NCBI RefSeq assembly: GCF_047495875.1
Contig: NC_092465.1
Span: forward strand, 17,501-81,500
Source: Pithys albifrons albifrons
Lineage: Eukaryota > Chordata > Aves > Passeriformes > Thamnophilidae
Direction of reading: 5' to 3'
DNA length: 64,000 nt
Below the pieces are notes generated by a model that worked only from the letters and a program-made list of their open reading frames with translations, had not been told where the DNA came from and did not search any database. Position numbers and translations under genes: made by a program. Below are positions 49,292-59,757 of this stretch, one piece after another. Within the stretch, counting starts at the first letter, position 1, and every line of letters begins with the position of its first letter.

Positions 49292-49736
49292 TTGCCGAGG
49301 AGCGACGCCACAGGCCCCGGGGGGCCCAAAAGGGGGGGTTGCCGAGCGGCGACGCCTCCGGCGTTGGGGGTCCCTGAGGCGTTGTTGCCGTGGGGCGACG
49401 CCTCGGGCGCCGGCGGTCCCAAAAGGGGGGGCTGGCCGAGTGTGGGCGCTTTGGGTGCCGAGCGTCCCCAAAAGGGGGCTGGCCGAGGGGCGGCGCCATG
49501 GGCGTCGCGGATTCCCAAGGCGGGGCTAGCCGAGGGGCGGCGCCTCGGGCGCCGGGGGTCCCCAAGGAGGGGTTTTCGCTGGGCAACACCTCGGGCGCCG
49601 GGGATCCCAAAGAGGGGGTCCGAGGGGCGACACCTCGGGCGCCGGGGGTCCCCAAGGGGGGTTGCCGAGGGCCGAGCTCTCAGGCCCTGGTTTTCCCCAA
49701 GGGGGAGTTTACCGATGGGCGAGACCTCGGTCGTCG
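49292..49736. repeat. R module, copy 9 (full)
   Basis: Landmark at 49440. It has GAGTTTACCGATGG where other copies have GAGTTTGCCGATGG, and CCGAGCTCTCAGG like copy 4. Confidence 0.85.
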
Positions 49737-50261
49737 GGGGTTCCCAAGGCGGGGCTGGCCGATGGGCGGCGCCTCGGGCGCCTCGGGTCGCCATGGGCGG
49801 GGATGGCCGAGGGGCGGCGCCTCGGGCGCCGGAAGTCCCCAAGGCGGGGCTGGCCGAAGGGCGGAGCCTCGGGCGCCGAGGGTCCCCAAGGCGGGCCTGG
49901 CCTAGAGGCGGAGCCTCCGGCGCCGAGGGTCCCCAAGGCGGGGCTGGCCGAGGGGCGGAGCCTCGGGCGCCAGGGGTCCCCAAGGCAGCCCTGGCCGAGG
50001 GGCGGAGCCTCGGGCGCCGAGGTTCCCGAAAGCGGGGCTGGCCGAGAAGCGGAGCCTCGGGCGCCGAGGTTCCCCAAGGCGGGGCTGGCCGAGGGGCGGA
50101 GCCTCGGGCGCCGGGGGTCCACAAGGCGGGCCTGGCCGAGGGGCGGAGCTTCGGGCGCCATGGGTCCCCAAGTCGAAGCTGGCCGAGAGGCGGCGCCTCG
50201 GGCGCCGGCGGTACCCAAGAGGGGGTTGCCGAGGGGCGAACTCTTGGGCGCCGAGGGTCCC

Positions 50262-50334
50262 CGAAGGTTGGTTGCCGTGGGGCGACGACTCGGGCGTCAA
50301 AGGTCCCCAATGTGGGCCAGCCATGGGAGAAAGC
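50262..50334. repeat. Q module 14 (subclass a)
   Basis: Shares CCATGGGAGAAAGCC with Q12. It is the last Q before region E. Confidence 0.85.
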
Positions 50335-51341
50335 CTCGGGCGCCGGGGGTCCCCAAGGGGGGGGTTCCGAGGGGCGGAGCCTCGGGCGCCGTAGGTCCCT
50401 AAGGGGGGGTTGCCGAAGGGAGGCGCCTCGGGCGCCAGGGGTCCCCGAAGGGGGGGTTGCCGAGGGACGACATTTCGGGCAGCGGGTTCCTCAAGAAGGA
50501 TTCCCGAGGGACGACATTTTGGGCACTGGTGCACCCCAAGGGGGAGTTGCCGAGGGTCGACGCCTCGGGCGCCGGGGGTCCCCAAAAGGGGGTTGCCGAG
50601 GGGCGAAGACTCGGGCGCCGGGGGACCCCAAGGCGGGGCTGGCCGAGGGGCGGCGCCTCGAGCGCCGAGGGTCCCCAAGACGGGGCTGGCCGAGGGGCGG
50701 AGCCTCGGGCGCCGAGGGTCCCCAAGGCGGACCTGGGCGAGGGGCGGAGCCTCGGGCGCCAAGGGTCCCCAAGGCGGGCCTGGCCGAGGGGCGGAGCCTC
50801 GGGAGCCGAGGGTCCCCAAGGCAGGGCTGGCCGAGGGGCGGAGCCTCGGGCGCCTGGGGTCCCCAAGGCGGGGCTGGCCGAGGGGCGGAGCCTCGAATGC
50901 CGGGGGTCCCCAAGGCGGGGCTGGCCGAAGAGCGGAGCCTCGGGCGCCGAAGGTCCCCAGGGCAGGCCTGGCCGAGGGGCAGAGCCTCGGGCGCCGGGGG
51001 TCCCCAAGGCGGGGCTGGTCGATGGGTGGCGCCCCGGGCGCCGGGGTTCCCCAAGGCGGGCCTGGCCGAGGGGCGGAGCCTCGAATGCCGGGGGTCCCCA
51101 AGGCGGGGCTGGCCGTTGGGCGGAGCCTCGGGCGTCGGGAGTCCCCAAGACGGGGCTGCCGAGGGGCGGCGCCTCGGGCGCCTCGGGTCCCCAAGGCGGG
51201 GCTGGCCGAGGGGCGGAGCCTCGGGCGCCGAGGGTCCCCAAGGCGGGGCTGGCTTAGGGGCGGCGCCTCGGGCGCCGCTGGTCTCCAAAGGGGGGTTGCC
51301 GAGGGGCGAGATTTTGGGCACCGGGGGTCCCCAAGAGGGGG

Positions 51342-51671
51342 TTGCCGAGGAGCGACGCCACAGGCCCCGGGGGGCCCAAAAGGGGGGGTTGCCAAGCGGC
51401 GACGCCTCCGGCGCTGGGGGTCCCTGAGGTGTTGTTGCCGTGGGGCGACGCCTCGGGCGCCGGCGGTCCCAAAAGGGGGGGCTGGCCGAGTGTGGGCGCT
51501 TTGGGTGCCGAGCGTCCCCAAAAGGGGGCTGGCCGAGGGGCGGCGCCATGGGCGTCGCGGATTCCCAAGGCGGGGCTAGCCGAGGGGCGGCGCCTCGGGC
51601 GCCGGGGGGTCCCCAAGGAAGGGTTTTCGCTTGGAAACACCTCGGGCGCCGGGGATCCCAAAGAGGGGGTC
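51342..51671. repeat. R module, copy 10, cut by the C/E junction
   Basis: Landmark at 51490. It ends inside AAGAGGGGGTCC, where region E begins. Private changes include CGCTTGGAAACACC and GAGGTGTTGTTG. Confidence 0.85.
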
Positions 51672-51682
51672 CCTGGGGGTGT
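51661..51682. other. Junction between satellite C and minisatellite E
   Basis: Region C reads AAGAGGGGGTCC and would normally continue GAGGGGCGAC. Here it continues CTGGGGGTGT instead. The shared GGGGGTCC occurs in both families, so the join lies in microhomology. Confidence 0.85.
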
Positions 51683-53062
51683 CTGTGGGTTCCTGAGGGG
51701 TCTCTGGGAGTCTCTGGGGGTGTCTGGGGATTTCTGGGGGGTCCGAGGGGATCCCCAGGGGAGTTCTTTGGGGGTCCCTGGGGAGTCTCTGGTGGATCTT
51801 TGAGGGGTTCCTGTGGGTCCCTGGGGGATCTCTGAGAGTCTCTGGGGGTCTCTGGGGGTCTCTATGAGTCTCTGCGGGTGTCTGAGGGTCCCTGGGGGGT
51901 CTCTGGGAGTCTCTGGGGGTGTCTGGGCGTTTCTGGGGGGTCCCAGGAGATCCCCAGGGGAGTTCTTTGGAGGTCATGGGGGGGTCTCTGAGGATTTGTG
52001 GGGGTCCCTAGGGGGTTCTTGGGGGTCCCTGTGGGGTCTCTGGTGGATCTCTGAGAGTCTCTGGGGGTCTCTGGAGCGTCTCTGGGGGTCCCTGCGGGTC
52101 TCTGGAGGTGTCTGGGGGTCCCTGGAGGGGTCTGGAGGTCTCTGGGGATCTCTGGGGGTCTCTGGGGGCATCTGAGGGTTCCTGGCGGGTGTCTGGGAGT
52201 TTCTGGGGGTCCCTCAGGGGTCTCTGCGGGTCCCTGAGGGGTCTCTGGGAGTTTCTGGGGGCCCCTGGGAGTCTCTGGGGGTGTCTGGGAGTCTGTGGGG
52301 GTCTTTGGGCAGTCCCTGGTGATCTATGGAAGGTCTCTGGGGGTCCCTGGGGGGTCTTGGCAGGGGTCTGGGAGTCCCTGGAGGTCTCTGAGAATATCTG
52401 GGGGCTCTCTGGTGGTCCCTGGGGGGTCTCTGGGGGGTCTCTGGGGCTTTCTGGTGGTCCCTGGAGGGTCCGTGGGGGTCTCTGGGGGGTCTCTTGGAGT
52501 CTCTGGGGTCTCTGGAGGTCCCTGGGGGGTCTCTGAGGGTTTCTGGGAGTCTCTGGGGTGTCTGGAAATCTCTGGGGGTCCCTGAGGGGTCTCTGCGGAT
52601 CCCTGAGGGATCTCTGGGAGTTTCTGGGGGCCCCTGGGAGTCTCTGGGGGTGTCTGGGGGTCTGCGGGGGTCCCTGGGCGGTCCCTGGTGATCTATGGGG
52701 AGTCTCTGGGGGTCCCTGGGGAGTCCCAGTGGGCTCTCTGGGCGTCCCTGAGGGGTCTCTGAGAGTCTCTGGGGGTCTCTGGGAGGTCCCTGGGGGGGCC
52801 CTGGGGGTCCGTGGGGGCGTCTGGGAGTCCCTGGGGGGTGTCTGGAGGTCTAGGGGGTCCCTGGGGTGTCTGGGGGTGTCTGGGGGTCTCTGACAGTCTC
52901 TGGGGGGTCTCTGGGGGAAACTGGGGGTTCTCTGGGAGATCTCTGCAGCGTCCTGGGGGTCCCTGGGGGGACCCCGGGGGTCTCTGGGAGTGTCTGGGAA
53001 TCTCTGGGGGTCTCTGGGGGTCCCTGTGGAGTCCCTGGGGGGGTCCTCTGGGGGTCTCTGGG

Positions 53063-53427
53063 GTCCCCAAGGAGGTTTGCCGAGGGACGGCATTTCGGGC
53101 ACCGGGAGTCCCTAAGGCGGGTGTCCGAGGGACGACATTTCGAGCACCGTGGGTCCCCAATGGGGTTGTCCGAGGGACGACATTTCGGGCACCGGGGCTC
53201 CCCAAGGGGTGGCTGCCGAGGGGCGACACCTCGGGCACCGGGTTCCCCAAATGGGGGGTCCCCAAGGGGCGACATTTCGGGCGCCGGAAATCCCCGAAGG
53301 GGGGGGTTGCCGAGGGGCGACACCTCGGGCGCCGGGGCTCCCCAAGGGGGTTCCCCGAGGGATGACATTTCGGGCACCGGGGGTCCCCAAGGGGGTTCCC
53401 CGAGGGACGACATTTTGGGCACCGGGG
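53063..53427. repeat. 46-bp-family island 1 in E
   Basis: Starts GTCCCCAAGGAGG and ends GGCACCGGGG before ATCTCTGTGGGGG. It has about eight units with GACATTTCGGGC or GACACCTCGGGC and is the longest island. Two units near the start (CTAAGGCGGGTGTCC, CCAATGGGGTTGTCC) are not in the later islands. Confidence 0.9.
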
Positions 53428-53577
53428 ATCTCTGTGGGGGTCTCTGGGGTGTCTCTGGAGCATCTCTGGTGGTCTCTGGGGTTCTCTGGAGGTCTCTGTG
53501 GGATCTATGGGGGTCTCTGGTGGATCTATGAGGGGTTCCTGTGGGTCCCTGGGGTCCTCTGGGGGTCCCAAGGTGGG

Positions 53578-55178
53578 TCCCTGGGGGTCTCTGGAGGTCC
53601 CTGGGGGTCACAGAGGGGTTTTTCGTGATCTCTGGAGGAGCCTCTGGAGGTTTCTGGGGGGCATCTCGTGATCTCTGGGCGGTCTATGGGGGTCCCTGGG
53701 GGGTCCCTGAGGGTCTCTGGGGGTCTCTGGGAGTCTCCAGGGGTGTCTGGGGGTTTCTGGGGGGTCCTAAGAGATCCCCAGGGCAGTTCTTTCGGGGTTA
53801 CAGGGGGTGTCTCTGGGGGTCTGTGGGGCACCCTAGGGGGTCCTTGTGGGTCCCTGTTGGGTCCCTGGGGGATCTGTGAAAGTCTCTGGGGGTCTCTGGA
53901 GGGTCTCTGGGGGTCTCTGGGGGTCTCTGGGGGTGTCTGGGGGTCCCTGGAGGGGTCTGGGGGTTTCTAGGGATCTCTAGGGGTCTCTGGGGGTATCTGA
54001 GGGTCCCTCGCGTGTGTCTGGGGGTCTCTGGGGGTCCCTGGGGGGTCTCGGCGTGTGTCTGGGAGTCCCTGGAGGTCTCTGAAAGTCTCTGGGGGCTCTC
54101 TGAGGGTCCCTGGGGGTGCCTGCAGGTCTCTGGGGGTGTCTGGGGGTCCCCTGAGGGGTCTGGGGGTCTCTGGGGATCTCTGGGGGTCTCTGGGGGCATC
54201 TGACGGTTCCTGCCGGGTGTCTGAGAGTCTCTGGGGGTCCCTCAGGGGTCTCTGCGGGTCCCTGAGGGGTCTCTGGGAGTTTCTGGGGGGCCCGAGAGTC
54301 TCTGGGGGTGTCTGGGGGTTTGTGGGAGTCCTTGGGCAGTCCCTGGTGATCTATGTAGGGTCCCTGGGGGTCCCTGGGGGGTCTCGGCGGGTGTCTGGGA
54401 GTCCCTGGAGGTCTCTGAGAATCTCTGGGGGCTCTCTGGTGGTCCCTGGGGGGTCTCTGGGGGGTCTCTGGGGCTTTCTGGTGGTCCCTGGAGGGTCCGT
54501 GGGGGTCTCTGGGGGTCTCTTGGAGTCTCTGGGGTATCTGGACATCCCTGGGGGGTCTCTGAGGGTTTCTGGGAGTCTCTGGGGTGTCTGGAAGTCTCTG
54601 GGGGTCCCTGAGGGGTCTCTGCGGGTCCCTGAGGGATCTCTGGGAGTTTCTGGGGGCCCCTGGGAGTCTCTGGGGGTGTCTGGGGCTCTGCGGGAGTCCT
54701 TGGGCGGTCCCTGGTGATCTATGGGGAGTCTCTGGGGGTCCCTGGGGAGTCCCAGTGGGCTCTCTGGGGGTCCCTGGGGGGTCTCTGAGAGTCTCTGGGG
54801 GTCTCTGGGGGGTCCCTGGGGGGGCCCTGGGGGTCCGTGGGGGCGTCTGGGAGTCCCTGGGGGGTGTCTGGAGGTCTAGGGGGGTCCCTGGGGTGTCTGG
54901 GGGTGTCTGGGGGTCTCTGACAGTTTCTGGGGGGTCTCTGGGGGAAATTGGGGGTTCTCTGGGAGATCTCGGTAGCATCCTGGGGGTCCCTGGGGGGTCC
55001 CTGGGTGTCCCTGGGAGTGTCTGGGAATCTCTGGGATCTCTGGGGGTCCCTGTGGAGTCCTTGGGGGGGTCCTCTGGGGGTCTCTGGGGTCCCCAAGGAG
55101 GTTGGCCGAGGGACGGCATTTCGGGCACCGGGGCTCCCCACGGGGTGGTTGCCGAGGGGCGACACCTCGGGCACCGGG
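53578..55178. repeat. Region E block, copy 1 of a 6180-bp offset pair
   Basis: About 1.6 kb that recurs at 59758-61358 at a constant offset. It holds the GGGCAGTTCTTTCGGGG version of the GATCCCC marker, which occurs only in these two places. Confidence 0.85.
53909..53943 (+). other. Strong G-quadruplex-forming stretch
   Basis: Four GGGGG runs begin at 53909, 53919, 53929 and 53939 with five-base loops (TCTCT, TCTCT, TGTCT). This fits the standard intramolecular quadruplex pattern. Similar stretches recur throughout region E; this is one clean example. Confidence 0.75.
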
Positions 55179-57000
55179 GGTCCCCAAATGGGGGGTCCCC
55201 AAGGGGCGACATTTCGGGCGCCGGGGCTCCCCAAGGGGGTTCCCCGAGGGACGACATTTCGGGCACCGGGGATCTCTGTGGGGGTCTCTGGGGTGTCTCC
55301 GGAGCATCTCTGGTGGTCTCTGGGGTTCTCTGGAGGTCTCTGTGGGATCTATGGGGGTCTCTGGTGGATCTATGAGGGGTTCCTGTGGGTCCCTGGGGTC
55401 CTCTGGGGGTCCCAAGGTGGGTCCCTGGGGGTCTCTGGAGGTCCCTGGGGGTCTCGGAGGTGTTTCTCGTGATCTCTGGAGGGGTCTCTGGAGGTCCCTG
55501 AGGGCATCTCATGATCTCTGGGCGGTCTATGGTGGTCTCTGGGGGGTCCCTGAGGGTCTCTGAGGGTCTCTGGGAGTCTCTGGGGGTGTCTGAGGGTCCC
55601 TGGGGGTCTCTGGGAGTCTCTGGGGGTGTCTGGGGGTTTCTGGGGGGTCCAAGGAGATCCCCAGGGGAGTTCTTTGGGGGCCACAGGGGGGGTCTCTGGG
55701 GACTGTGGGGGTCCCTAGGGGGTCCTTGGGGGTCCCTGTGGGGTCTCTGGGGGATCTCTGAGAGTCTCTGGGAATCTATGGAGGGTCTCTGGGGGTCCCT
55801 GAGGGTCTCTGGGGGTCTCTGGAGGTGTCTGAGGGTCCCTGGAGGGGTCTGGGGGTCTCTGGGGATCTCTGGGGGGTCTCTGGGGGTATCTGAGGGTCCC
55901 TGGCGGGTGTCTGGGGGTCCCTGAGGGGTCCCTGGGGGGTCTCGGCGCGTGTCTGGGAGTCCCTGGAGGTCTCTGAGAGTCTCTGGGGGGTCTCTGGGAG
56001 CCCCTGGGGGTCCCTGCGGGTCTCTGCGGGTCTCTGGGGCTCCCTGGAGGGGTCTGGGGGTCTCTGGGGATCTCTGGGGGTCTCTGGTGGCATCTGAGGG
56101 TCCCTGGCGGGTGTCTGGGGATCTCTGGGGGTCCCTGGGGTGTCTCGGCGTGTGTCTGGGAGTCCCTGGAGGTCTCTGAGAGTCTCTGGGGGGGTCTCTG
56201 GGGGTCCCTGGGGGTCCCTGCGGGTCTCTGCGGGTGTCTGGGGGTCCCTGGAGGGGACTGGGGGTCTCTGGGGATCTCTGGGGGTCTCTGGGGGCATCTG
56301 AGGGTTCCTGGCGGGTGTCTAGAAGTCTCTGGGGGTCCCTCAGGGGTCTCTGCGGGTCCCTGAGGGGTCTCTGGGAGTTTCTGGGGACCCCTGGGAGTCT
56401 CTGGAGGTGTCTGGGATTCTGTGGGGGTCCTTGGGCAGACCCTGGTGATCTATGGAGGGTCTCTGGGGATCCCTGGGGGGTTTCGGCGGGTGTCTGGGAG
56501 TCCCTGGAGGTCTCTGAGAATCTCTGGGGGGTCTCTGGTGGATCTTTGAGGGGTTCCTGTGGGTCCCTGGGGGATCTCTGAGAGTCTCTGGGGGTCTCTG
56601 GGGGTCTCTATGAGTCTCTGGGGGTGTCTGAGGGTCCCTGGGGGGTCTCTGGGAGTCTCTGGGGGTTTCTGGGGGGTCCCAGGAGATCCCCAGGGGAGTT
56701 CTTTAGGGGTCATAGGGGGGGTCTCTGGGGACTGTGGGGGTCCCTAGGGGGTCCTTGGGAGTCCCTGTGGGGTCTCTGGGGGATCTCTGAGAGTCTCTGG
56801 GGGTCTCTGGAGGGTCTCTGGGGGTCCCTGGGGATCTCTGGGGGGTCTCTGGGGGTGTCTGAGGGTCCCTGGAGGGGTCTGGGGGTCTCTGGGGATCTCT
56901 GGGGGGTCTCTGGGGGTATCTGAAGGTCCCTGGCGGGTGTCTGGGGGTCTCTGGGCGTCCCTGGGCGGTCTCGGCGCGTGTCTGGGAGTCCCTGGAGGTC
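54833..57000. repeat. Region E higher-order repeat, copy 1 (~2216-bp step)
   Basis: Starts near GTCCGTGGGGGCGTCTGGGA and includes island 2. It is followed in tandem by a near-identical copy. Confidence 0.88.
55089..55271. repeat. 46-bp-family island 2 in E
   Basis: 183 bp, about four units, with the same two boundaries as island 1. Same length as island 3. Confidence 0.9.
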
Positions 57001-57048
57001 TCTGAGAGTCTCTGGGGGTCTCTGGGGGTCCCTGGGGGGGCCCTGGGG

Positions 57049-59215
57049 GTCCGTGGGGGCGTCTGGGAGTCCCTGGGGGGTGTTTGGAGGTCTAGGGGGG
57101 TCCCTGGGGTGTCTGGGGGTGTCTGGGGGTCTCTGACAGTTTCTGGGGGGTCTCTGGGGGAAACTGGGGGTTCTCTGGGAGATCTCGGTAGCATCCTGGG
57201 GGTCCCTGGGGGGTCCCTGGGTGTCCCTGGGAGTGTCTGGGAATCTCTGGGATCTCTGGGGGTCCCTGTGGAGTCCTTGGGGGGGTCCTCTGGGGGTCTC
57301 TGGGGTCCCCAAGGAGGTTGGCCGAGGGACGGCATTTCGGGCACCGGGGCTCCCCACGGGGTGGTTGCCGAGGGGCGACACCTCGGGCACCGGGGGTCCC
57401 CAAATGGGGGGTCCCCAAGGGGCGACATTTCGGGCGCCGGGGCTCCCCAAGGGGGTTCCCCGAGGGACGACATTTCGGGCACCGGGGATCTCTGTGGGGG
57501 TCTCTGGGGTGTCTCCGAAGCATCTCTGGTGGTCTCTGGGGTTCTCTGGAGGTCTCTGTGGGATCTATGGGGGTCTCTGGTGGATCTATGAGGGGTTCCT
57601 GTGGGTCCCTGGGGTCCTCTGGGGGTCCCAAGGTGGGTCCCTGGGGGTCTCTGGAGGTCCCTGGGGGTCTCGGAGGGGTTTCTCGTGATCTCTGGAGGGG
57701 TCTCTGGAGGTCCCTGGGGGACATCTCATGATCTCTGGGCGGTCTATGGTGGTCTCTGGGGGGTCCCTGAGGGTCTCTGAGGGTCTCTGGGAGTCTCTGG
57801 GGGTGTCTGAGGGTCCCTGGGGGTCTCTGGGAGTCTCTGGGGGTGTCTGGGGGTTTCTGGGGGGTCCAAGGAGATCCCCAGGGGAGTTCTTTGGGGGCCA
57901 CAGGGGGGGTCTCTGGGGACTGTGGGGTCCCTAGGGGGTCCTTGGGGGTCCCTGTGGGGTCTCTGGGGGATCTCTGAGAGTCTCTGGGAATCTATGGAGG
58001 GTCTCTGGGGGTCCCTGGGGGTCTCTGGGGGTCTCTGGAGGTGTCTGAGGGTCCCTGGAGGGGTCTGGGGGTCTCTGGGGATCTCTGGGGGGTCTCTGGG
58101 GGTATCTGAGGGTCCCTGGCGGGTGTCTGGGGGTCTCTGGGGGTCCCTGGGGGGTCTCGGCGCGTGTCTGGGAGTCCCTGGAGGTCTCCGAGAGTCTCTG
58201 GGGGGTCTCTGGGAGCCCCTGGGGGTCCCTGCGGGTCTCTGCGGGTCTCTGGGGGTCCCTGGAGGGGTCTGGGGGTCTCTGGGGATCTCTGGGGGTCTCT
58301 GGGGGCATCTGAGGGTCCCTGGCGGGTGTCTGGGGATCTCTGGGGGTCCCTGGGGTGTCTCGGTGTGTGTCTGGGAGTCCCTGGAGGTCTCTGAGAGTCT
58401 CTGGGGGGGTCCCTGGGGGTCCCTGGGGGTCCCTGCGGGTCTCTGCGGGTGTCTGGGGGTCCCTGGAGGGGACTGGGGGTCTCTGGGGATCTCTGGGGGT
58501 CTCTGGGGGCATCTGAGGGTTCCTGGCGGGTGTCTAGAAGTCTCTGGGGGTCCCTCAGGGGTCTCTGCGGGTCCCTGAGGGGTCTCTGGGAGTTTCTGGG
58601 GACCCCTGGGAGTCTCTGGAGGTGTCTGGGATTCTGTGGGGGTCCTTGGGCAGACCCTGGTGATCTATGGAGGGTCTCTGGGGGTCCCTGGGGGGTTTCG
58701 GCGGGTGTCTGGGAGTCCCTGGAGGTCTCTGAGAATCTCTGGGGGGTCTCTGGTGGATCTTTGAGGGGTTCCTTTGGGTCCCTGGGGGATCTCTGAGAGT
58801 CCCTGGGGGTCTCTGGGGGTCTCTATGAGTCTCTGGGGGTGTCTGAGGGTCCCTGGGGGGTCTCTGGGAGTCTCTGGGGGTTTCTGGGGGGTCCCAGGAG
58901 ATCCCCAGGGGAGTTCTTTGGGGGTCACAGGGGGGGTCTCTGGGGACTGTGGGGGTCCCTAGGGGGTCCTTGGGAGTCCCTGTGGGGTCTCTGGTGGATC
59001 TCTGAGAGTCTCTGGGGGTCTCTGGAGGGTCTCTGGGGGTCCCTGGGGGTCTCTGGGGGGTCTCTGGAGGTGTCTGAGGGTCCCTGGAGGGGTCTGGGGG
59101 TCTCTGGGGATCTCTGGGGGGTCTCTGGGGGTATCTGAGGGTCCCTGGCGGGTGTCTGGGGGTCTCTGGGCGTCCCTGGGGGGTCTCGGCGCGTGTCTGG
59201 GAGTCCCTGGAGGTC
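57049..59215. repeat. Region E higher-order repeat, copy 2 (~2216-bp step)
   Basis: Repeats copy 1 with island 3 in the same place. Differences are few, for example TCACAGGG for TCATAGGG near 58924. Confidence 0.88.
57305..57487. repeat. 46-bp-family island 3 in E
   Basis: 183 bp, a near copy of island 2 and 2216 bp away. The flank changes from GTCTCCGGAGC to GTCTCCGAAGC. Confidence 0.9.
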
Positions 59216-59528
59216 TCTGAGAGTCTCTGGGGGGTCTCTGGGGGCCCCTGGGGGTCCCTGCGGGTCTCTGGGGGTGTCTGGGTGTCCCTGGAGGGGTCTG
59301 GGGGTCTCTGGGGATCTCTGGGAGTCTCTGGGGGCATCTGAGGGTCCCTGGCGGGTGTCTGGAGGTCTCTGGGGGTCCCTGGGGTGTCTCGGCGTGTGTC
59401 TGGGAGTCCCTGGAGGTCTCTGAGAGTCTCTGGGGGGTCCCTGGGTGTCCCTGGGAGTGTCTGGGAATCTCTGGGGTCTCTGGGGGTCCCTGTGGAGTCT
59501 CTGGGGGGGTCCTCTGGGAGTCTCTGGG

Positions 59529-59712
59529 GTCCCCAAGGAGGTTGGCCGAGGGGCGACACCTCGGGCACCGGGGGTCCCCAAATGGGGGGTCCCCAAGGGG
59601 CGACATTTCGGGCGCCGGAAGTCCTCGAAGGGGGGGTTGCCGAGGGGCGACACCTCGGGCGCCGGGGCTCCCCAAGGGGGTTCCCCGAGGGACGACATTT
59701 CGGGCACCGGGG
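59529..59712. repeat. 46-bp-family island 4 in E
   Basis: Lacks the GACGGCATTTCGGGC opening unit; its first unit is GACACCTCGGGC. It includes the GTCCTCGAAGGGGGGG form. Confidence 0.9.
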
Positions 59713-59757
59713 ATCTCTGTGGGGGTCTCTGGGGAGTCTCCGGAGCATCTCTGGTGG

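Larger units (their letters stand above)
20115..51671. repeat. Subtelomeric satellite C, ~46/47-bp monomer in a higher-order repeat
   Basis: The anchor GCCGAGG recurs every 47 bases, for example at 21664 and 21711. A typical unit is GCCGAGGGGCGGAGCCTCGG, then GCGCCGAGGGTCCCC, then AAGGCGGGGCTG. A 46-bp form ends in GGGGGTT. Each unit holds about six CpGs and a GC-box-like GGGGCGG. Landmark modules R, Q, D and M, listed separately, recur at kilobase spacing and define a higher-order repeat. The unit shares a core with satellite B and with the islands in region E. Long open frames occur on both strands at the same time, reaching 1252 codons at 25655-29413 on the minus strand. They are Gly/Pro/Arg-rich repeats with no domain and are not genes. 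Confidence 0.95.

Noticed and set aside
20115..51671. CRISPR array (regular repeats of similar length)
   Set aside because: Repeats are directly adjacent with no unique spacers, the setting is telomeric, and no cas genes are present.
51661..51682. Assembly misjoin at the C/E boundary
   Set aside because: The join lies in shared GGGGGTCC and islands of the C family recur inside E, so a natural transition is more likely. Reads across the join would settle it.
51672..53060. Gly/Trp/Leu-rich frames in region E resembling membrane or silk-like proteins
   Set aside because: They are translations of the 10-bp unit, whose frame rotates through all three phases; many short overlapping frames occur on both strands.
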